A stretch of DNA of 64,000 nucleotides from Embleya scabrispora (GCF_002024165.1 NZ_MWQN01000001.1:310001-374000), one strand, 5' to 3'. Positions 24,092 through 33,199 are shown, counted from the first letter of the stretch. Made by a program: numbers and translations. The notes: a model not told the origin generated them from the letters alone.

Positions 24092-25585
24092 TCACGGCCC
24101 CGACGATTCGGTCCGCGTGGCGGTCGGCACACGGCCGGTCACCGCTACCGTCCGGGAGCCGGCCGCGCCGCGCCGACGATGCAGGGCGGCGAGCACGGCG
24201 ACCCCCAGGCCGAACAGCACCAGGACCCCGACGCTCCCGCGGAAGGCGATCTCCCAACGGGCGTCCGCCCGTTCGTCGCCGAGCAGGGCGAAGAAGACCG
24301 AGGTCGCGGACGCACCGCCGAGCACGCCGCCCATCTCCTGCGCCGTACCGATCACCCCGGACGCGGCGGCCACCCGCCCCGGACCGACTCCCACGAGTAC
24401 CGCCGAGGTCAACGGAGCCAACACCAGGCCCATCCCGGCACCGGCGACCAGCAGGCCCATCGACAACACCGCGACCGTCCCCGTCGCGGTCGCGCACCCG
24501 GCGGCCCCGATCCCCGCCGCCAGCAACAGCGCCCCGGCGGTCGGCAGTCGATCGCCGAACCGGCCACAGCACCGCCCGGTCCCGGCCGCCGCGCCCAAAA
24601 AGCCGACGTTGATCGACGCGGCCACCGCACCGGATGCCAACGGCCCGTATCCACACCCGAGTTGGAGGTACAGCGGCAGGATCGTGGACAACGCCGCCGA
24701 AGTCCCGAACAACAACCCGAGCGCGGCCACCCCCGCCGGAAACCCCCGCTGCCGAAACACCGTCGGGTCCACCAGTGGCCGCCGCCCCGCCCGTACCCGC
24801 CCCCGCTGCTGTCGCGCCAAAACCACCGCCGCACCGATCGCCCCCAGGATGCACGGCAGTTGCCCCGACACCGCGCCGCCGCGCAGCAACGCCCAAGCGG
24901 CGCAACCCAGTCCCACCGCGATCAGCAACGCACCCACGGGGTCGAGCGCCCCTCGACTGCGGACGGCCGGCCCCGGCGCCGGAACCGAACGCGGCGTCGA
25001 CACCAGAGCCGCCACCCCGAGCGGCAGATTGACCAGGAAGCAGGCCCGCCACCCGAGTCCGACCGGATCGGCGGCGATCAGCAGCCCGCCCACCACCTGA
25101 CCGCTGACCCCCGCCAGCCCGACGGTCGCCCCGTATCTCCCGAACGCCCGCGCCCGTTCGGCGCCCGCCGGGTACAACACACCGATCAGCACCAGCACCT
25201 GGGGCGCCATCAACGCCGCCGCCCCACCCTGCGCAACCCGGAAGCCGACCAGCCACGCCGCGTCCGCGGCCAGCCCACAACCCGCCGAGGCGGCCGTGAA
25301 CAGGGCCACGCCGACCAGGAACACCCGCCGCTGACCGTAGAGTTCGCCCAGTCGCGCGGCGGTGATCAGCCCGGCGGCGTAGGCCAGTCCGTACCCGGCG
25401 ACGACCATCCTCAGCGCACCGGCCCCCGCGTCGAGGTCGCGTTCGATCGCGGGCAGCGCCGCGTTCACCACGAAGAAGTCGAGCGTGGTGACGAGTACCG
25501 CGCTCAGCAGCACCGGCAGCGCCCACCGCGAACGCCCCGGCGCAGGCGGATGAGGGTTCCCCGGGCCGGGGACGACGGTAGACAC
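24092..25585 (-). CDS. MFS transporter, DHA2 family
   Basis: A 497-residue polytopic membrane protein, about 14 helices. LLSAVLVTTLDFFVVNAALP is the D1 motif, ARLGELYGQRRVFLVGVALF is motif A, FRVAQGGAAALMAPQVLVLI is the R-x-x-Q-G-x-x-A-A segment and GLAGVSGQVVGGLLIAADPV is motif C. This set defines EmrB/QacA-type drug exporters. The start is GTG 25585 (VSTVVPGPG), six bases after GGAG. The protein is paralogous to the exporter at 11089. It has no adjacent regulator on the same side; the upstream neighbour is a phosphatase gene on the same strand. Confidence 0.93.
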   Translation of the reverse strand: MSTVVPGPGNPHPPAPGRSRWALPVLLSAVLVTTLDFFVVNAALPAIERDLDAGAGALRMVVAGYGLAYAAGLITAARLGELYGQRRVFLVGVALFTAASAGCGLAADAAWLVGFRVAQGGAAALMAPQVLVLIGVLYPAGAERARAFGRYGATVGLAGVSGQVVGGLLIAADPVGLGWRACFLVNLPLGVAALVSTPRSVPAPGPAVRSRGALDPVGALLIAVGLGCAAWALLRGGAVSGQLPCILGAIGAAVVLARQQRGRVRAGRRPLVDPTVFRQRGFPAGVAALGLLFGTSAALSTILPLYLQLGCGYGPLASGAVAASINVGFLGAAAGTGRCCGRFGDRLPTAGALLLAAGIGAAGCATATGTVAVLSMGLLVAGAGMGLVLAPLTSAVLVGVGPGRVAAASGVIGTAQEMGGVLGGASATSVFFALLGDERADARWEIAFRGSVGVLVLFGLGVAVLAALHRRRGAAGSRTVAVTGRVPTATRTESSGP

Positions 25586-25791
25586 GAGAGGCTCCACTTT
25601 CGACGTGCACGCACGGCACGAGCGACACCGGCTGCACGGGCGGTAGGACGACGGCGATCGCGTGACGCAACCGCGCACCTCGATGCAACCGCTCGGCACG
25701 CCCCCGTGCCGGCGCATATCGGCCATCACGTTGCCACCCCGGCCGATCCGGCCCGACCCCCCGAACTCCGGGCCTCGCCGCCCGACCGCCC

Positions 25792-26622
25792 TCAGTGCAC
25801 GTCGATCCCCCGGAGGTGCCGCATGTCGTTGTAGCGGATCCCCCGCAGCCGCCCGTCCCGGACCCGCCAGCGGGAAATGGACGCGTTGCCCACCGGGTCG
25901 GTCCGCACCAGCCGGTCGACGTCGGTCTCGGTCAGCCCCTCCAGGACATAACGCAACATCAGGACGGTCGCGTCGTGCCCCACGATCAGCACATGCGCAC
26001 CCGGCGCCTCGTGCCGGAGGTCGGTCAGCAGCGTGCGCAGCCGCAGCGCGACATCGGCCAACGATTCGCCGCCGGGCGGACGGTAGTAGAGGTCGCCGAC
26101 GCGCCGCCGCCGCTCGGCCTCCTCCGGGTACAGCCGTTCGATGGCGGCGGCCGTACGCAGTTCCAGCACGCCCATCTCCCGGTCGCGCAACCGCTCGTCG
26201 CGTCGGGGTGGGGGCAACAGCAGGCCCATCCGGGCGGCTTCGCGGGCGATGATCCGCATCGTCGAACGGGCCCGGCGGTACGGCGAGACCAGGACCACGT
26301 CCGGGGTCTCCCCCCTGAGCGCCAGCCGCCGCCCGACCGCGCCGGCCTGATCCTCGCCGCGCGCGCTGAGCGCGATGTCGGCGTCGCGGCCGACCACCGA
26401 CGGATCGAACTCGCCGGCCCCGTCCGGCTCCTCCGCCTCCCACCCGTCCACCGAATCCGCCGCGCCGCCGCCGGACCCGGCGGCGGCGGAGCGGGCGGCG
26501 GCGGAGCGGGCGGCGGAGCGGGCCGCCGCCGCGGCGAAGGCGGCGTTCGCCGTGCTTTCACCGTGACGTACGGCGACGATTTCGGCCGGCCCGAAGGGCG
26601 CGGTGTCCGATGTGCCGACCAC
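25792..26622 (-). CDS. Histidine phosphatase family protein with Ala-rich insert
   Basis: A 276-residue phosphoglycerate-mutase-fold phosphatase. The catalytic R19-H20-G21 is in VAVRHGESTAN, the second phosphate Arg in VLVSPYRRARSTMRI, the Glu in RDREMGVLELRT and the second catalytic His in VLIVGHDATVLMLRYVLEGL. Residues 27-56 form an Ala/Ser/Arg low-complexity insert directly after the RHG loop, encoded by repeats of GCGGCGGAGCGG-type units; most relatives lack it. Such enzymes dephosphorylate small metabolites. The GTG start at 26622 follows AGGGGG. Function beyond phosphatase is not deducible. Confidence 0.9.
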   Translation of the reverse strand: MVGTSDTAPFGPAEIVAVRHGESTANAAFAAAAARSAARSAAARSAAAGSGGGAADSVDGWEAEEPDGAGEFDPSVVGRDADIALSARGEDQAGAVGRRLALRGETPDVVLVSPYRRARSTMRIIAREAARMGLLLPPPRRDERLRDREMGVLELRTAAAIERLYPEEAERRRRVGDLYYRPPGGESLADVALRLRTLLTDLRHEAPGAHVLIVGHDATVLMLRYVLEGLTETDVDRLVRTDPVGNASISRWRVRDGRLRGIRYNDMRHLRGIDVH

Positions 26623-26829
26623 GGTGCCCCCTGAGCCTCGTCCCTGTCATCGTTCTCACCGCCGGGGCGGCCCCGAAACGCGCCGGCCCGTCAAACGACC
26701 ACGCCGCGGGGCCGATCACCCCCGACTCCCGCTCCCATCCGCCCCGACCGCACGCCCGGTCGGGTCATCCCATGTGACACCGCCCGACTTATGTGATCAT
26801 CAATCCGGGTGTCCGGATAATCTGACGCC

Positions 26830-27705
26830 ATGATCGAACCCCGCGTCGCCCTCGTCACCTGCGCCGAGCTGCCCGATCTCGACCCGGACGACCGTCTGCT
26901 CATCGCCCCGCTGGCCGCGCACGGCATCCGCGCCGAGAGCGCCGTATGGAGCGACCCGGCGGTGGACTGGGACGCGTACGACCTCGTGGTGCTGCGCTCG
27001 GTGTGGGACTACCCGCCGCACCGCAAGGAGTTCGTCGAGTGGGCCGCGCGTGTGCCGCGCCTGGCCAACCCGGCGGCGATCGTGACCTGGAACACCGACA
27101 AGACCTACCTGCGCGACCTCACCCGGGCCGGCCTGCCCGTGGTCGAGACGATGTGGCTGGAGCCCGACTCGACCGTGACGCTCCCCACCTCCGGGGTGCA
27201 CGTGGTCAAGCCGGCCATAAGCGCCGGGTCGCGCGACACCGAGCGGTACGACCTGGCCTCCCCCGAGGAACGCGCGCTCGCCGCCGGGCACGCCACCGCC
27301 CTGCTCGCCGACGGCCGCACCGTCATGGTCCAGCCGTACCTGGAGGCCGTCGACACCGTCGGGGAGACCGCGCTCGTCTACTTCGACGGCGTCTTCAGCC
27401 ATGCCGTCCGCAAGGGCCCCATCCTCGACGGCACCGGCGAGTTGATCGACGGCCTGTACAGGGCGGAGACGATCGAGCCGCGCGAGCCCTCCGCCGCCGA
27501 ACTCGCGGTCGGGGCCCGGGTCCTGACCGAGATCCCGATCTCCCCGCCGCTCTACGCGCGCGTCGACCTGATCCCCGCCGCCGACGGCACGCCGACCCTG
27601 CTGGAACTGGAGTTGACCGAGCCGTCGCTGTTCCTGTCCCACGCCGAGGGTGCCGCCGACCGCCTGGCCGCCGCGATCGTGGCCGCGCTGCACACAGACG
27701 CGTAG
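26830..27705 (+). CDS. ATP-grasp domain protein, cycloserine-ligase/STM4014-like
   Basis: A 291-residue ATP-grasp protein. It begins MIEPRVALVTCAELPDLDPD, then YDLVVLRSVWDYPPHRKEFV, the R-S-x-W-D-Y motif found in the DcsG (D-cycloserine ligase) and related family. NTDKTYLRDLTRAGLPVVET supplies the first ATP-binding Lys, VVKPAISAGSRDTERYD the K-P-x-x-x-x-G-S loop, VMVQPYLEAV the adenine hinge and LLELELTEPSLFL the metal-binding E-x-E/N terminus. It would make an amide or similar bond from a carboxylate via acyl phosphate; no cycloserine genes are nearby, so the substrate is unknown. A terminator follows at 27729. Confidence 0.88.
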   Translation: MIEPRVALVTCAELPDLDPDDRLLIAPLAAHGIRAESAVWSDPAVDWDAYDLVVLRSVWDYPPHRKEFVEWAARVPRLANPAAIVTWNTDKTYLRDLTRAGLPVVETMWLEPDSTVTLPTSGVHVVKPAISAGSRDTERYDLASPEERALAAGHATALLADGRTVMVQPYLEAVDTVGETALVYFDGVFSHAVRKGPILDGTGELIDGLYRAETIEPREPSAAELAVGARVLTEIPISPPLYARVDLIPAADGTPTLLELELTEPSLFLSHAEGAADRLAAAIVAALHTDA

Positions 27706-27728
27706 CCCCGCACCGGCCGCACGTACCC

Positions 27729-27757
27729 GCGGGCCCGATCACGCCGGTCGGGCCCGC
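27729..27757 (+). terminator. Hairpin terminator after ATP-grasp gene
   Basis: A perfect 10-bp stem, GCGGGCCCGA (27729-27738) and TCGGGCCCGC (27748-27757), 23 bp after the stop at 27705. It is followed by CGAAAATCC rather than a T tract, so termination may be partial. Confidence 0.65.
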
Positions 27758-27858
27758 CGAAAATCCGTCGCCGCCCGCCCCCGACCTGCGTAGCGTCGGG
27801 ATCGGCGGTCGAGGTCACCGCCCGAAACCGACGTACGCGGCGACGGAAAGGCGACGTG

Positions 27859-28233
27859 ATGGATCGGCGGACTCCGCAGGAGCGCAAGCGCCTGAGCTAT
27901 CTCAAGGACCGGCGCAACAGCTACGGCGAGAACGACAAAAGCTCCCGCCGCAACATCCGCCGCAACAAGGCGGCGGTCCACAGCGCCAACCGCCGCCACG
28001 AACACCTGGTGCTCGCCGCCCTGGTCGGCGCACGCGACACCGGCGGGGCCGAGGCCATCGCGGATCGCCTCTACGTCAAGCGCCCCAAGCGGTGGAGCAA
28101 GGCGGCGGACCAACCACTCGCCGAGGCCGTCGAGTACGTCCTGGAACGCCGCGTCCGCCTCGGCATCGACGACGCCGCCCGGGCCCGGCAGCGCATCCAC
28201 CGCATCCACCGCCGCCTGACCCGCCCGCACTGA
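27859..28233 (+). CDS. Conserved basic hypothetical protein (124 aa)
   Basis: A 124-residue, strongly basic protein starting MDRRTPQERKRLSYLKDRRN, with SYGENDKSSRRNIRRNKAAV at about 21-40 and KRPKRWSKAADQPLAEAVEY at about 75-95. The K-x-x-R-R-N-x-Y-G-E-N-x-K-S-S-R segment is shared, to my recollection, with small uncharacterised Streptomyces proteins. Two predicted helices in a charged, probably nucleic-acid-binding protein; that is inference. The ATG at 27859 was preferred over the adjoining GTG at 27856; AAGG lies 8 bases upstream. It is downstream of a terminator and probably has its own promoter. Confidence 0.7.
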   Translation: MDRRTPQERKRLSYLKDRRNSYGENDKSSRRNIRRNKAAVHSANRRHEHLVLAALVGARDTGGAEAIADRLYVKRPKRWSKAADQPLAEAVEYVLERRVRLGIDDAARARQRIHRIHRRLTRPH

Positions 28234-28315
28234 GCAGAACCCCGGACCGCGCAGCCGCGCCGTCCCCGGCCTGTCGAAACCGGTACGCCCGCGTCGGCCG
28301 AGGGACGATGGGGCC

Positions 28316-29137
28316 ATGAAGCACGACATTTCCCTTGAATGGGACAGTGACCCGCGCGCCGACCTGCGGGCCGCGACCGAGGTGTACGCCGCCGTCGGCC
28401 TCCCGGCCCCGACGGCGTCCGCCGATGCCGCCACCCCCGCCGATCCCGGCCACCGCATCGGCACGGTCCGCGCCCGCCGCGACGGGCGGCTGCTCGGCTG
28501 GGTGAGCCTGTACGGGAACGGCGAGGCGGGTGTCACCGCCCAGGGCGAGCGCGCGGACCGGCTCGCCCGCCGCCTGGTCCACGGCTCCTACGGCGCGAAT
28601 CCCGGCGTCACCACCGAGGAGCGGGCCGCATTCGTGTCGATGTACCGGCGAGCCGCCGAGCGGGCCCGCGCCGGCGGCGCGTCCATGCTGCACTGGAGCG
28701 GTACCGACACCGGCCCGGAAGGCGACGCCGCCCGCGCCCTCGGAGCCCGCGCCACCGGCGAGATCGCCCGGATCTGGACCGTGGACCCGCGCGGCTGGTG
28801 GGCCCCGGGCGGCCTGCCCGCGATCCGCGTCCGCACCCTCTCGCCGCCGCTCGTGGGGCTGATCGGCGAGGGCGCCGAACTCACCGTCGACGTCGCCGAC
28901 GACCTGGCCTATCTCAACGCCGGCGAGGCGATCACCGCCCCCGGCGTCGCCCCCGACATCCTCGGCGCACTGGTGGCCGCGCTGGTGGACCTGCTGCGCC
29001 GGGAGCGGCCCGACGTCCGCGAGTTGGCCGTGTTCGAATTCGACGGCGACACCGAGGGCGCGGTCCGCCTGGCCCTGCCCCTCGCCGGCCTGCGCATCGC
29101 GCACCGCGTGGTGGACTTCGAACTCCCGCTCACGTAG
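28316..29137 (+). CDS. Hypothetical protein, GNAT-like (273 aa)
   Basis: A 273-residue soluble protein. GTVRARRDGRLLGWVSLYGN and the helix RADRLARRLVHGSYGAN resemble a degenerate GNAT domain, as does the tandem arrangement with a second half LVALVDLLRRERPDVRELAV and FEFDGDTEGAVRLALPLAGL, but I see no clear acetyl-CoA loop. A Trp-rich turn TVDPRGWWAPGG marks the middle. Strong third-position G/C bias supports coding. No membrane segment or signal peptide. Function not assigned. Confidence 0.65.
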   Translation: MKHDISLEWDSDPRADLRAATEVYAAVGLPAPTASADAATPADPGHRIGTVRARRDGRLLGWVSLYGNGEAGVTAQGERADRLARRLVHGSYGANPGVTTEERAAFVSMYRRAAERARAGGASMLHWSGTDTGPEGDAARALGARATGEIARIWTVDPRGWWAPGGLPAIRVRTLSPPLVGLIGEGAELTVDVADDLAYLNAGEAITAPGVAPDILGALVAALVDLLRRERPDVRELAVFEFDGDTEGAVRLALPLAGLRIAHRVVDFELPLT

Positions 29138-29182
29138 CTCCCGTCCGCCCGAGGATCGAACCGCGCCCGGCCGCCTCCACCG

Positions 29183-29761
29183 TCACGTGCGACGGTACGT
29201 CGCCACCGACGTCCCTCCGGCAAGCACCGTCCCACCCGTGTGGGTGAACGCGTGTGCCCCGAACACACCCGACATCATGGGGATTCCACTGCCGATCAGG
29301 ACCGGGTAGGTCTTGATCACCAACTCGTCGATCTCGTCGATCAGGCTGCCCGCCAGACGCCCCCCGCCGGCCAGCCAGATGCCCTTGCCGCCCGGTTCGG
29401 CCTTCAACTCGCGCACCTTGGCGATCGGGTCGCCGGCGATCAGGGTCACCGCGGGGTCGGGGCTTTCGGTGATCGTCTCGGTGACCACATAGCTCCGGAG
29501 ATGGCCGTACGGGTTGGCGAAGCCCTCCCGCATGCCCGGCTCGTAGGTGGCCCGACCCATCACGACCGTGTCGAAGTGCCGGAACTCCGTGTCCGGGCCG
29601 ACCCCCATGTGCGGAGCGAGGTGCGTCGGCAACGTCTCCGGATATTCGGCGACCAGGTGTGCCACCACATCCTCCCCGACCGGGAAGAAGTCGTAGCCGC
29701 CGTCCCGGTCGGCGATGAAGCCGTCGATGGTGGCGCCGATGAAGTAGGTGAGCTTTCGCAT
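29183..29761 (-). CDS. Dihydrofolate reductase family protein (RibD C-terminal-like)
   Basis: A 192-residue protein of the DHFR/RibD-C fold. It starts MRKLTYFIGATIDGFIADRD, the typical opening with D-G-F-I-A, then FDTVVMGRATYEPGM (the MGR-x-T-Y motif), VRELKAEPGGKGIWLAGGGR and LIDEIDELVIKTYPVLIGSG. These small reductases use NAD(P)H on unknown substrates and are distinct from FolA. The ATG at 29761 was chosen because GAAAGAG precedes it; an in-frame ATG at 29776 is possible. An AT-rich inverted repeat with promoter character lies 50-80 bp upstream. Confidence 0.9.
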   Translation of the reverse strand: MRKLTYFIGATIDGFIADRDGGYDFFPVGEDVVAHLVAEYPETLPTHLAPHMGVGPDTEFRHFDTVVMGRATYEPGMREGFANPYGHLRSYVVTETITESPDPAVTLIAGDPIAKVRELKAEPGGKGIWLAGGGRLAGSLIDEIDELVIKTYPVLIGSGIPMMSGVFGAHAFTHTGGTVLAGGTSVATYRRT

Positions 29762-29812
29762 GCGGTCTCTTTCCATGGTGCGTTCCGAGCCGGGCGACGG
29801 CTCAGCAAGATG

Positions 29813-29840
29813 ACTACAGTTATAGTACTTCACCTGTAGT
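29813..29840. promoter_or_regulatory. AT-rich promoter/operator of the DHFR-family gene
   Basis: ACTACAG (29813-29819) and CTGTAGT (29834-29840) are a perfect 7-bp inverted repeat around TTATAGTACTTCAC. On the minus strand it contains TATAAC, a plausible -10 for the gene starting at 29761. Its low GC in this genome is striking; the pattern resembles HxlR/MarR operators that often sit by these genes, though no regulator is adjacent. Confidence 0.6.
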
Positions 29841-29869
29841 GGTGCAACCCTCGAGCCGGGAAAGTTCTC

Positions 29870-30913
29870 TCACCAGGGGCGTGAGTCCGGCCCCGGCAGC
29901 GGACGCAGTCCCGGCCAGGACGCCAGCAGACGTCCGCGCAACTCCCGTGCCAAAAGCCCCAGTTCGTGCAACGGCTCGGTCGCGGTGTCGGCGACCACGC
30001 CGAGCCGGTGCACCAGCCGCTCACGGGCCGAGATGTAGCCCCACTCGAAGTCCTGCACCGGCACCCGGTCCAGGTGGTCCACGCTGTCCCGGTGCGCCCG
30101 CTCGACCAGCGCGTCGCCCCGGATCAGCCAGCCCGCGCAGGCATCGGCGACGGACGCCCGCGGGTCGAGGTCGCGGCCGGTCTGCGCCCGCCAGGTCGCC
30201 GCGTAGACCGCCTCCGCCTCGGCCGACTGCGGTCCGGGCAGCGACATCGCACACCAACAGGTGGGGAATCCGATCCGCAGATAGGCCAATTCGATCAACC
30301 CGTCGCCCAGGGCGGCCTGCTCGAAGTCGACGAACCGCACCCCGTCGCCGGTCCGCAGGTCGTTGCCCGGACACGGATCGCCGTGCAACAGCGCGTACGA
30401 GCCGGCCGGGTCGAGCCGGGTCAGCAGGGCGGCCAACTCGGCGGCCACGCCCGCCGGGATCGGTACCTCCAAGGTCGCGGCCAACCGCAGGAACGACTCG
30501 GCGTCGGCGGCGGTCGGCGCCCGCCAGGCCGGCAGCGCGTCCGCGTCCTCCGGCCCGGTGAGCGCATGCAGCCGGGCCAACGACTCCGCGTAGCCGGGCA
30601 ACCAGTCGTCGGTGGGCCCGAGATCGTCCAGATACTCCAGCACCATCACGCACGCGTCGGGATCGGCGGCCAGTACCCGAGGTCCCAGCGGCCCCCGCTC
30701 GGCCAACCGCAACCCGGCCACCTCACGGGCGAAGCGCTCCGACGCGCCGTCCCGGTTGTCGCCTCCGTCGGTGATCCGCTTGACGATCGCCCGCTCGCCG
30801 CCGAACTCCACCCGCCACACCCGCGAACGCGGGCTGCTGTCCAACAACTTCACCCGCTTCGGCGCACCCAGGCTCGCCCGCAATTCGTCACCGATCGGCA
30901 CCCTGAATCTCAT
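29870..30913 (-). CDS. Aminoglycoside phosphotransferase (APH) family protein
   Basis: A 347-residue protein-kinase-like phosphotransferase. The N-lobe has VWRVEFGGERAIVKRI with the nucleotide-binding Lys, and ACVMVLEYLDDLG is the hinge. The Brenner motif is seen in YALLHGDPCPGNDLRTGDGV (H-G-D-x-x-P-G-N) and the metal-binding FVDFEQAALGDGLIEL. Family members phosphorylate aminoglycosides, choline, homoserine and many other alcohols, so resistance should not be assumed. The C-terminal helix WGYISARERLVHRLGVVA is specific to this subgroup. It is upstream of the DHFR-family gene on the same strand but separated by its promoter. Confidence 0.88.
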   Translation of the reverse strand: MRFRVPIGDELRASLGAPKRVKLLDSSPRSRVWRVEFGGERAIVKRITDGGDNRDGASERFAREVAGLRLAERGPLGPRVLAADPDACVMVLEYLDDLGPTDDWLPGYAESLARLHALTGPEDADALPAWRAPTAADAESFLRLAATLEVPIPAGVAAELAALLTRLDPAGSYALLHGDPCPGNDLRTGDGVRFVDFEQAALGDGLIELAYLRIGFPTCWCAMSLPGPQSAEAEAVYAATWRAQTGRDLDPRASVADACAGWLIRGDALVERAHRDSVDHLDRVPVQDFEWGYISARERLVHRLGVVADTATEPLHELGLLARELRGRLLASWPGLRPLPGPDSRPW

Positions 30914-30975
30914 GAGTCACACCCTTACCCAGGCAACACCCCACCTCACCCGACCCGACCGAGGGGCCGGCGCCC

Positions 30976-31470
30976 TCACGGGTAGTCGAAGAACCGGATC
31001 CACCAGGTCGGCGCGTCCTCGACCGTGTAGTGGTCGGCGAGCCGGCTCGCCCCGTCGTACGTGGTCCGCAGCAGGTCCTCCGGCACGACGGTGTAGCCGA
31101 GGTCGTCGAGCGCGGCGGCGACCCGTTCCGTCTCCTCCGGCGCCACGTACGCGGGCGCCGCGCCGACGGGGTGGTCGTCCGGCGCGTCGACCCCGATCAC
31201 CGCCAGGTCGCCGAAGTTGCTCACCACCAGGGTGATCCGCCCGGTGCCGGACAGCGCCGCCGCGGGCACCACGATCGCCCCGTGCCGACTCGCCGCCCCC
31301 GCCTCGCCCTCGACCGGACACCGGCAATCGAAGTCCGCGTCCAGACGCGCCACGAGCCGGTCGAACCGCTCGCGCGCGGCGTCGGGGTCGTAGTCCGCCG
31401 GGGCGGTCAGGTGGTCCGGGTCGTCCAGGGCACGCAACAGCGCCCAGGCGTGCTCGTCGTCCAGTGTCAT
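30976..31470 (-). CDS. Hypothetical protein (164 aa)
   Basis: A 164-residue acidic, soluble protein that I do not recognise. It starts MTLDDEHAWALLRALDDPDH, contains a Cys pair in FDCRCPVEGEAG near residues 47-51 that might bind metal, strands HGAIVVPAAALSGTGRITLV and VSNFGDLAVIGVD, and ends YTVEDAPTWWIRFFDYP. Alternation of strands and helices suggests an alpha/beta fold of the kind seen in small bacterial immunity-like or uncharacterised proteins; this is only a resemblance. The ATG at 31470 was preferred to upstream starts because the N-terminal extension is Arg/Gly-rich and non-coding in character. It is divergent from an MFS gene. Confidence 0.6.
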   Translation of the reverse strand: MTLDDEHAWALLRALDDPDHLTAPADYDPDAARERFDRLVARLDADFDCRCPVEGEAGAASRHGAIVVPAAALSGTGRITLVVSNFGDLAVIGVDAPDDHPVGAAPAYVAPEETERVAAALDDLGYTVVPEDLLRTTYDGASRLADHYTVEDAPTWWIRFFDYP

Positions 31471-31724
31471 CCTCAGCCGATCCGTATCCGATGCGCGGCG
31501 CCTGCCCGTACCCGACTCCCGGATCCCGCACACCCGGGCCCGTCCGACCGCTCGGTCGCCGCCCATACCCACGCGGGAGCGCCGGTGCGATGATCTTCCT
31601 CCGCAGCGGTATACACCCCGCCCGAACCGGTTCGCGAGCGCCCTGCCCGGGGCGGGCCGGGCTCGTGCGGCACGCTGTGGGTCCGTGCACCTCGTCCGCT
31701 CTCCGATCTGGTGGTGAATCCGGC

Positions 31725-33020
31725 ATGACCGCCCTGGACCCGGCCATACCCGAGTCGGCCGGCCCCGAGTCCGCCGACCCCGCGCGAGTCGACCGCTCGG
31801 ATCTGCAACGGCGGACCGTTCGTACCCTGATCGCCGCGCAGGTCGTCGGCGGCGTGGGCATGGGTTCGGCGCTGACCGTCGGCGGACTGCTGGCCGAGGA
31901 CCTGTCCGGGTCCAAGAGTTGGTCCGGCGTGGCCACCACCGCGATCACCCTGGGCGCGGCGTTGTTCGCGCTGCCGATGTCGCGCGCCGCGACCCGGTAC
32001 GGACGTCGCTTCGCGCTCACCGCCGGCTGGGCGGTCGCGGCGATCGCGGCCGGCGGGGTGATCCTGGCGGCGGTGCTCGGGTGGTTCCCGCTGCTGATCG
32101 CCGCGCTGCTCGTGTTCGGCGCCGGGACCGCCGCCAACCTCCAGTCGCGCTACGCCGCGACCGACCTCGCCGACGACGCCGGCCGGGCGCGGGCACTGTC
32201 GGTCGTGGTCTGGTCGACCACCGTCGGCGCGGTCCTGGGCCCCAACCTGAACGAGCCGGGCGCCGTGGTCGGCCGCGCCCTCGGCCTGCCGGAGTTGGCC
32301 GGTCCGTTCCTGTTCTCGATCGCCTCGTTCGCCGGTGCCGGGATCATCCTGTGGGTGGCGCTGCGCCCGGACCCGCTGCTCGTCGCGCGCGCCGACCTGG
32401 GCGACCGGGTGCCGCCCCGGGCCGGCCTGCGCGGGGCGTTCGCGGTGATCCGCCGGGCGCCGCGCGCGCTGCTCGGCCTGGCGACTGTGGCGTTCGGACA
32501 CGTGGTGATGGTGTCGGTGATGGCGATGACACCCGTACACATGAAGGACCACGGCACCGCGTTGACCCTGGTCGGGCTGACCATCAGTCTGCACATCGCG
32601 GGGATGTACGCGCTGTCCCCCGTGGTCGGCTGGGCGGCCGACCGGTTCGGCCGGATCCCGGTGATCCTGGGCGGCCAGCTCGTGCTGCTGCTCGCGGTGT
32701 TCACGGCCGGTACCTCGGGCCACTCCACGTGGCGCACCATGGTCGGCCTGGTCCTGCTCGGCCTCGGCTGGTCGTGCTGCCTGGTCGCCGGCTCGGCGCT
32801 GCTCGCCGAGTCGGTGCCGGCGGGTGAGCGGCCCGGCGTGCAGGGAGTGTCGGACCTGCTGATGAACCTGGCCGGCGCGGCGGGCGGCGCGGTCTCCGGA
32901 TCGGTCCTGGGCATGGCCGGCTACGGCGGCCTCAACCTGGTCGCGGGCCTGCTCACCGCCCCGGTCCTGTGTGTCGCGGCCGGCTTCGCGCTCGGTCGCG
33001 GTCGCCGCCGAACCGCCTGA
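31725..33020 (+). CDS. MFS transporter
   Basis: A 431-residue membrane protein with about 12 helices. After a hydrophilic 25-residue start, TLIAAQVVGGVGMGSALTVG is helix 1, LPMSRAATRYGRRFALTAGW is the motif A loop, and VGWAADRFGRIPVILGGQLV is the second-half repeat of motif A. LQSRYAATDLADDAGRARAL lies in the helix 4-5 region. It lacks the D1 motif of DHA2 exporters and is of the 12-helix type; transported substrate unknown. The ATG at 31725 has only a weak GGTGG site. It is divergent from the 164-aa hypothetical gene and precedes the NADH dehydrogenase gene on the same strand. Confidence 0.9.
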   Translation: MTALDPAIPESAGPESADPARVDRSDLQRRTVRTLIAAQVVGGVGMGSALTVGGLLAEDLSGSKSWSGVATTAITLGAALFALPMSRAATRYGRRFALTAGWAVAAIAAGGVILAAVLGWFPLLIAALLVFGAGTAANLQSRYAATDLADDAGRARALSVVVWSTTVGAVLGPNLNEPGAVVGRALGLPELAGPFLFSIASFAGAGIILWVALRPDPLLVARADLGDRVPPRAGLRGAFAVIRRAPRALLGLATVAFGHVVMVSVMAMTPVHMKDHGTALTLVGLTISLHIAGMYALSPVVGWAADRFGRIPVILGGQLVLLLAVFTAGTSGHSTWRTMVGLVLLGLGWSCCLVAGSALLAESVPAGERPGVQGVSDLLMNLAGAAGGAVSGSVLGMAGYGGLNLVAGLLTAPVLCVAAGFALGRGRRRTA

Positions 33021-33199
33021 GCCCGCATCCGCCCGAGGCCACACCCGCCGGCGCCCGCCGGCGCTCTCGCGCACCCGCCGCTGTTCCGCCCCCGGATGGC
33101 CCGTCCCGCTCGTGGCCTCCCCCGCTCGGCCATATGTTTGGACAAAATGTGCCAAATGGTCGCGGGTTTCCTGCCCGGGCCTTCCCGGAAGGGGCAGCC

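Noticed and set aside
29870-30913. Calling the APH-family gene an antibiotic resistance gene
   Set aside because: The motifs only show a phosphotransferase fold; many actinomycete members phosphorylate ordinary metabolites and no resistance context is present.
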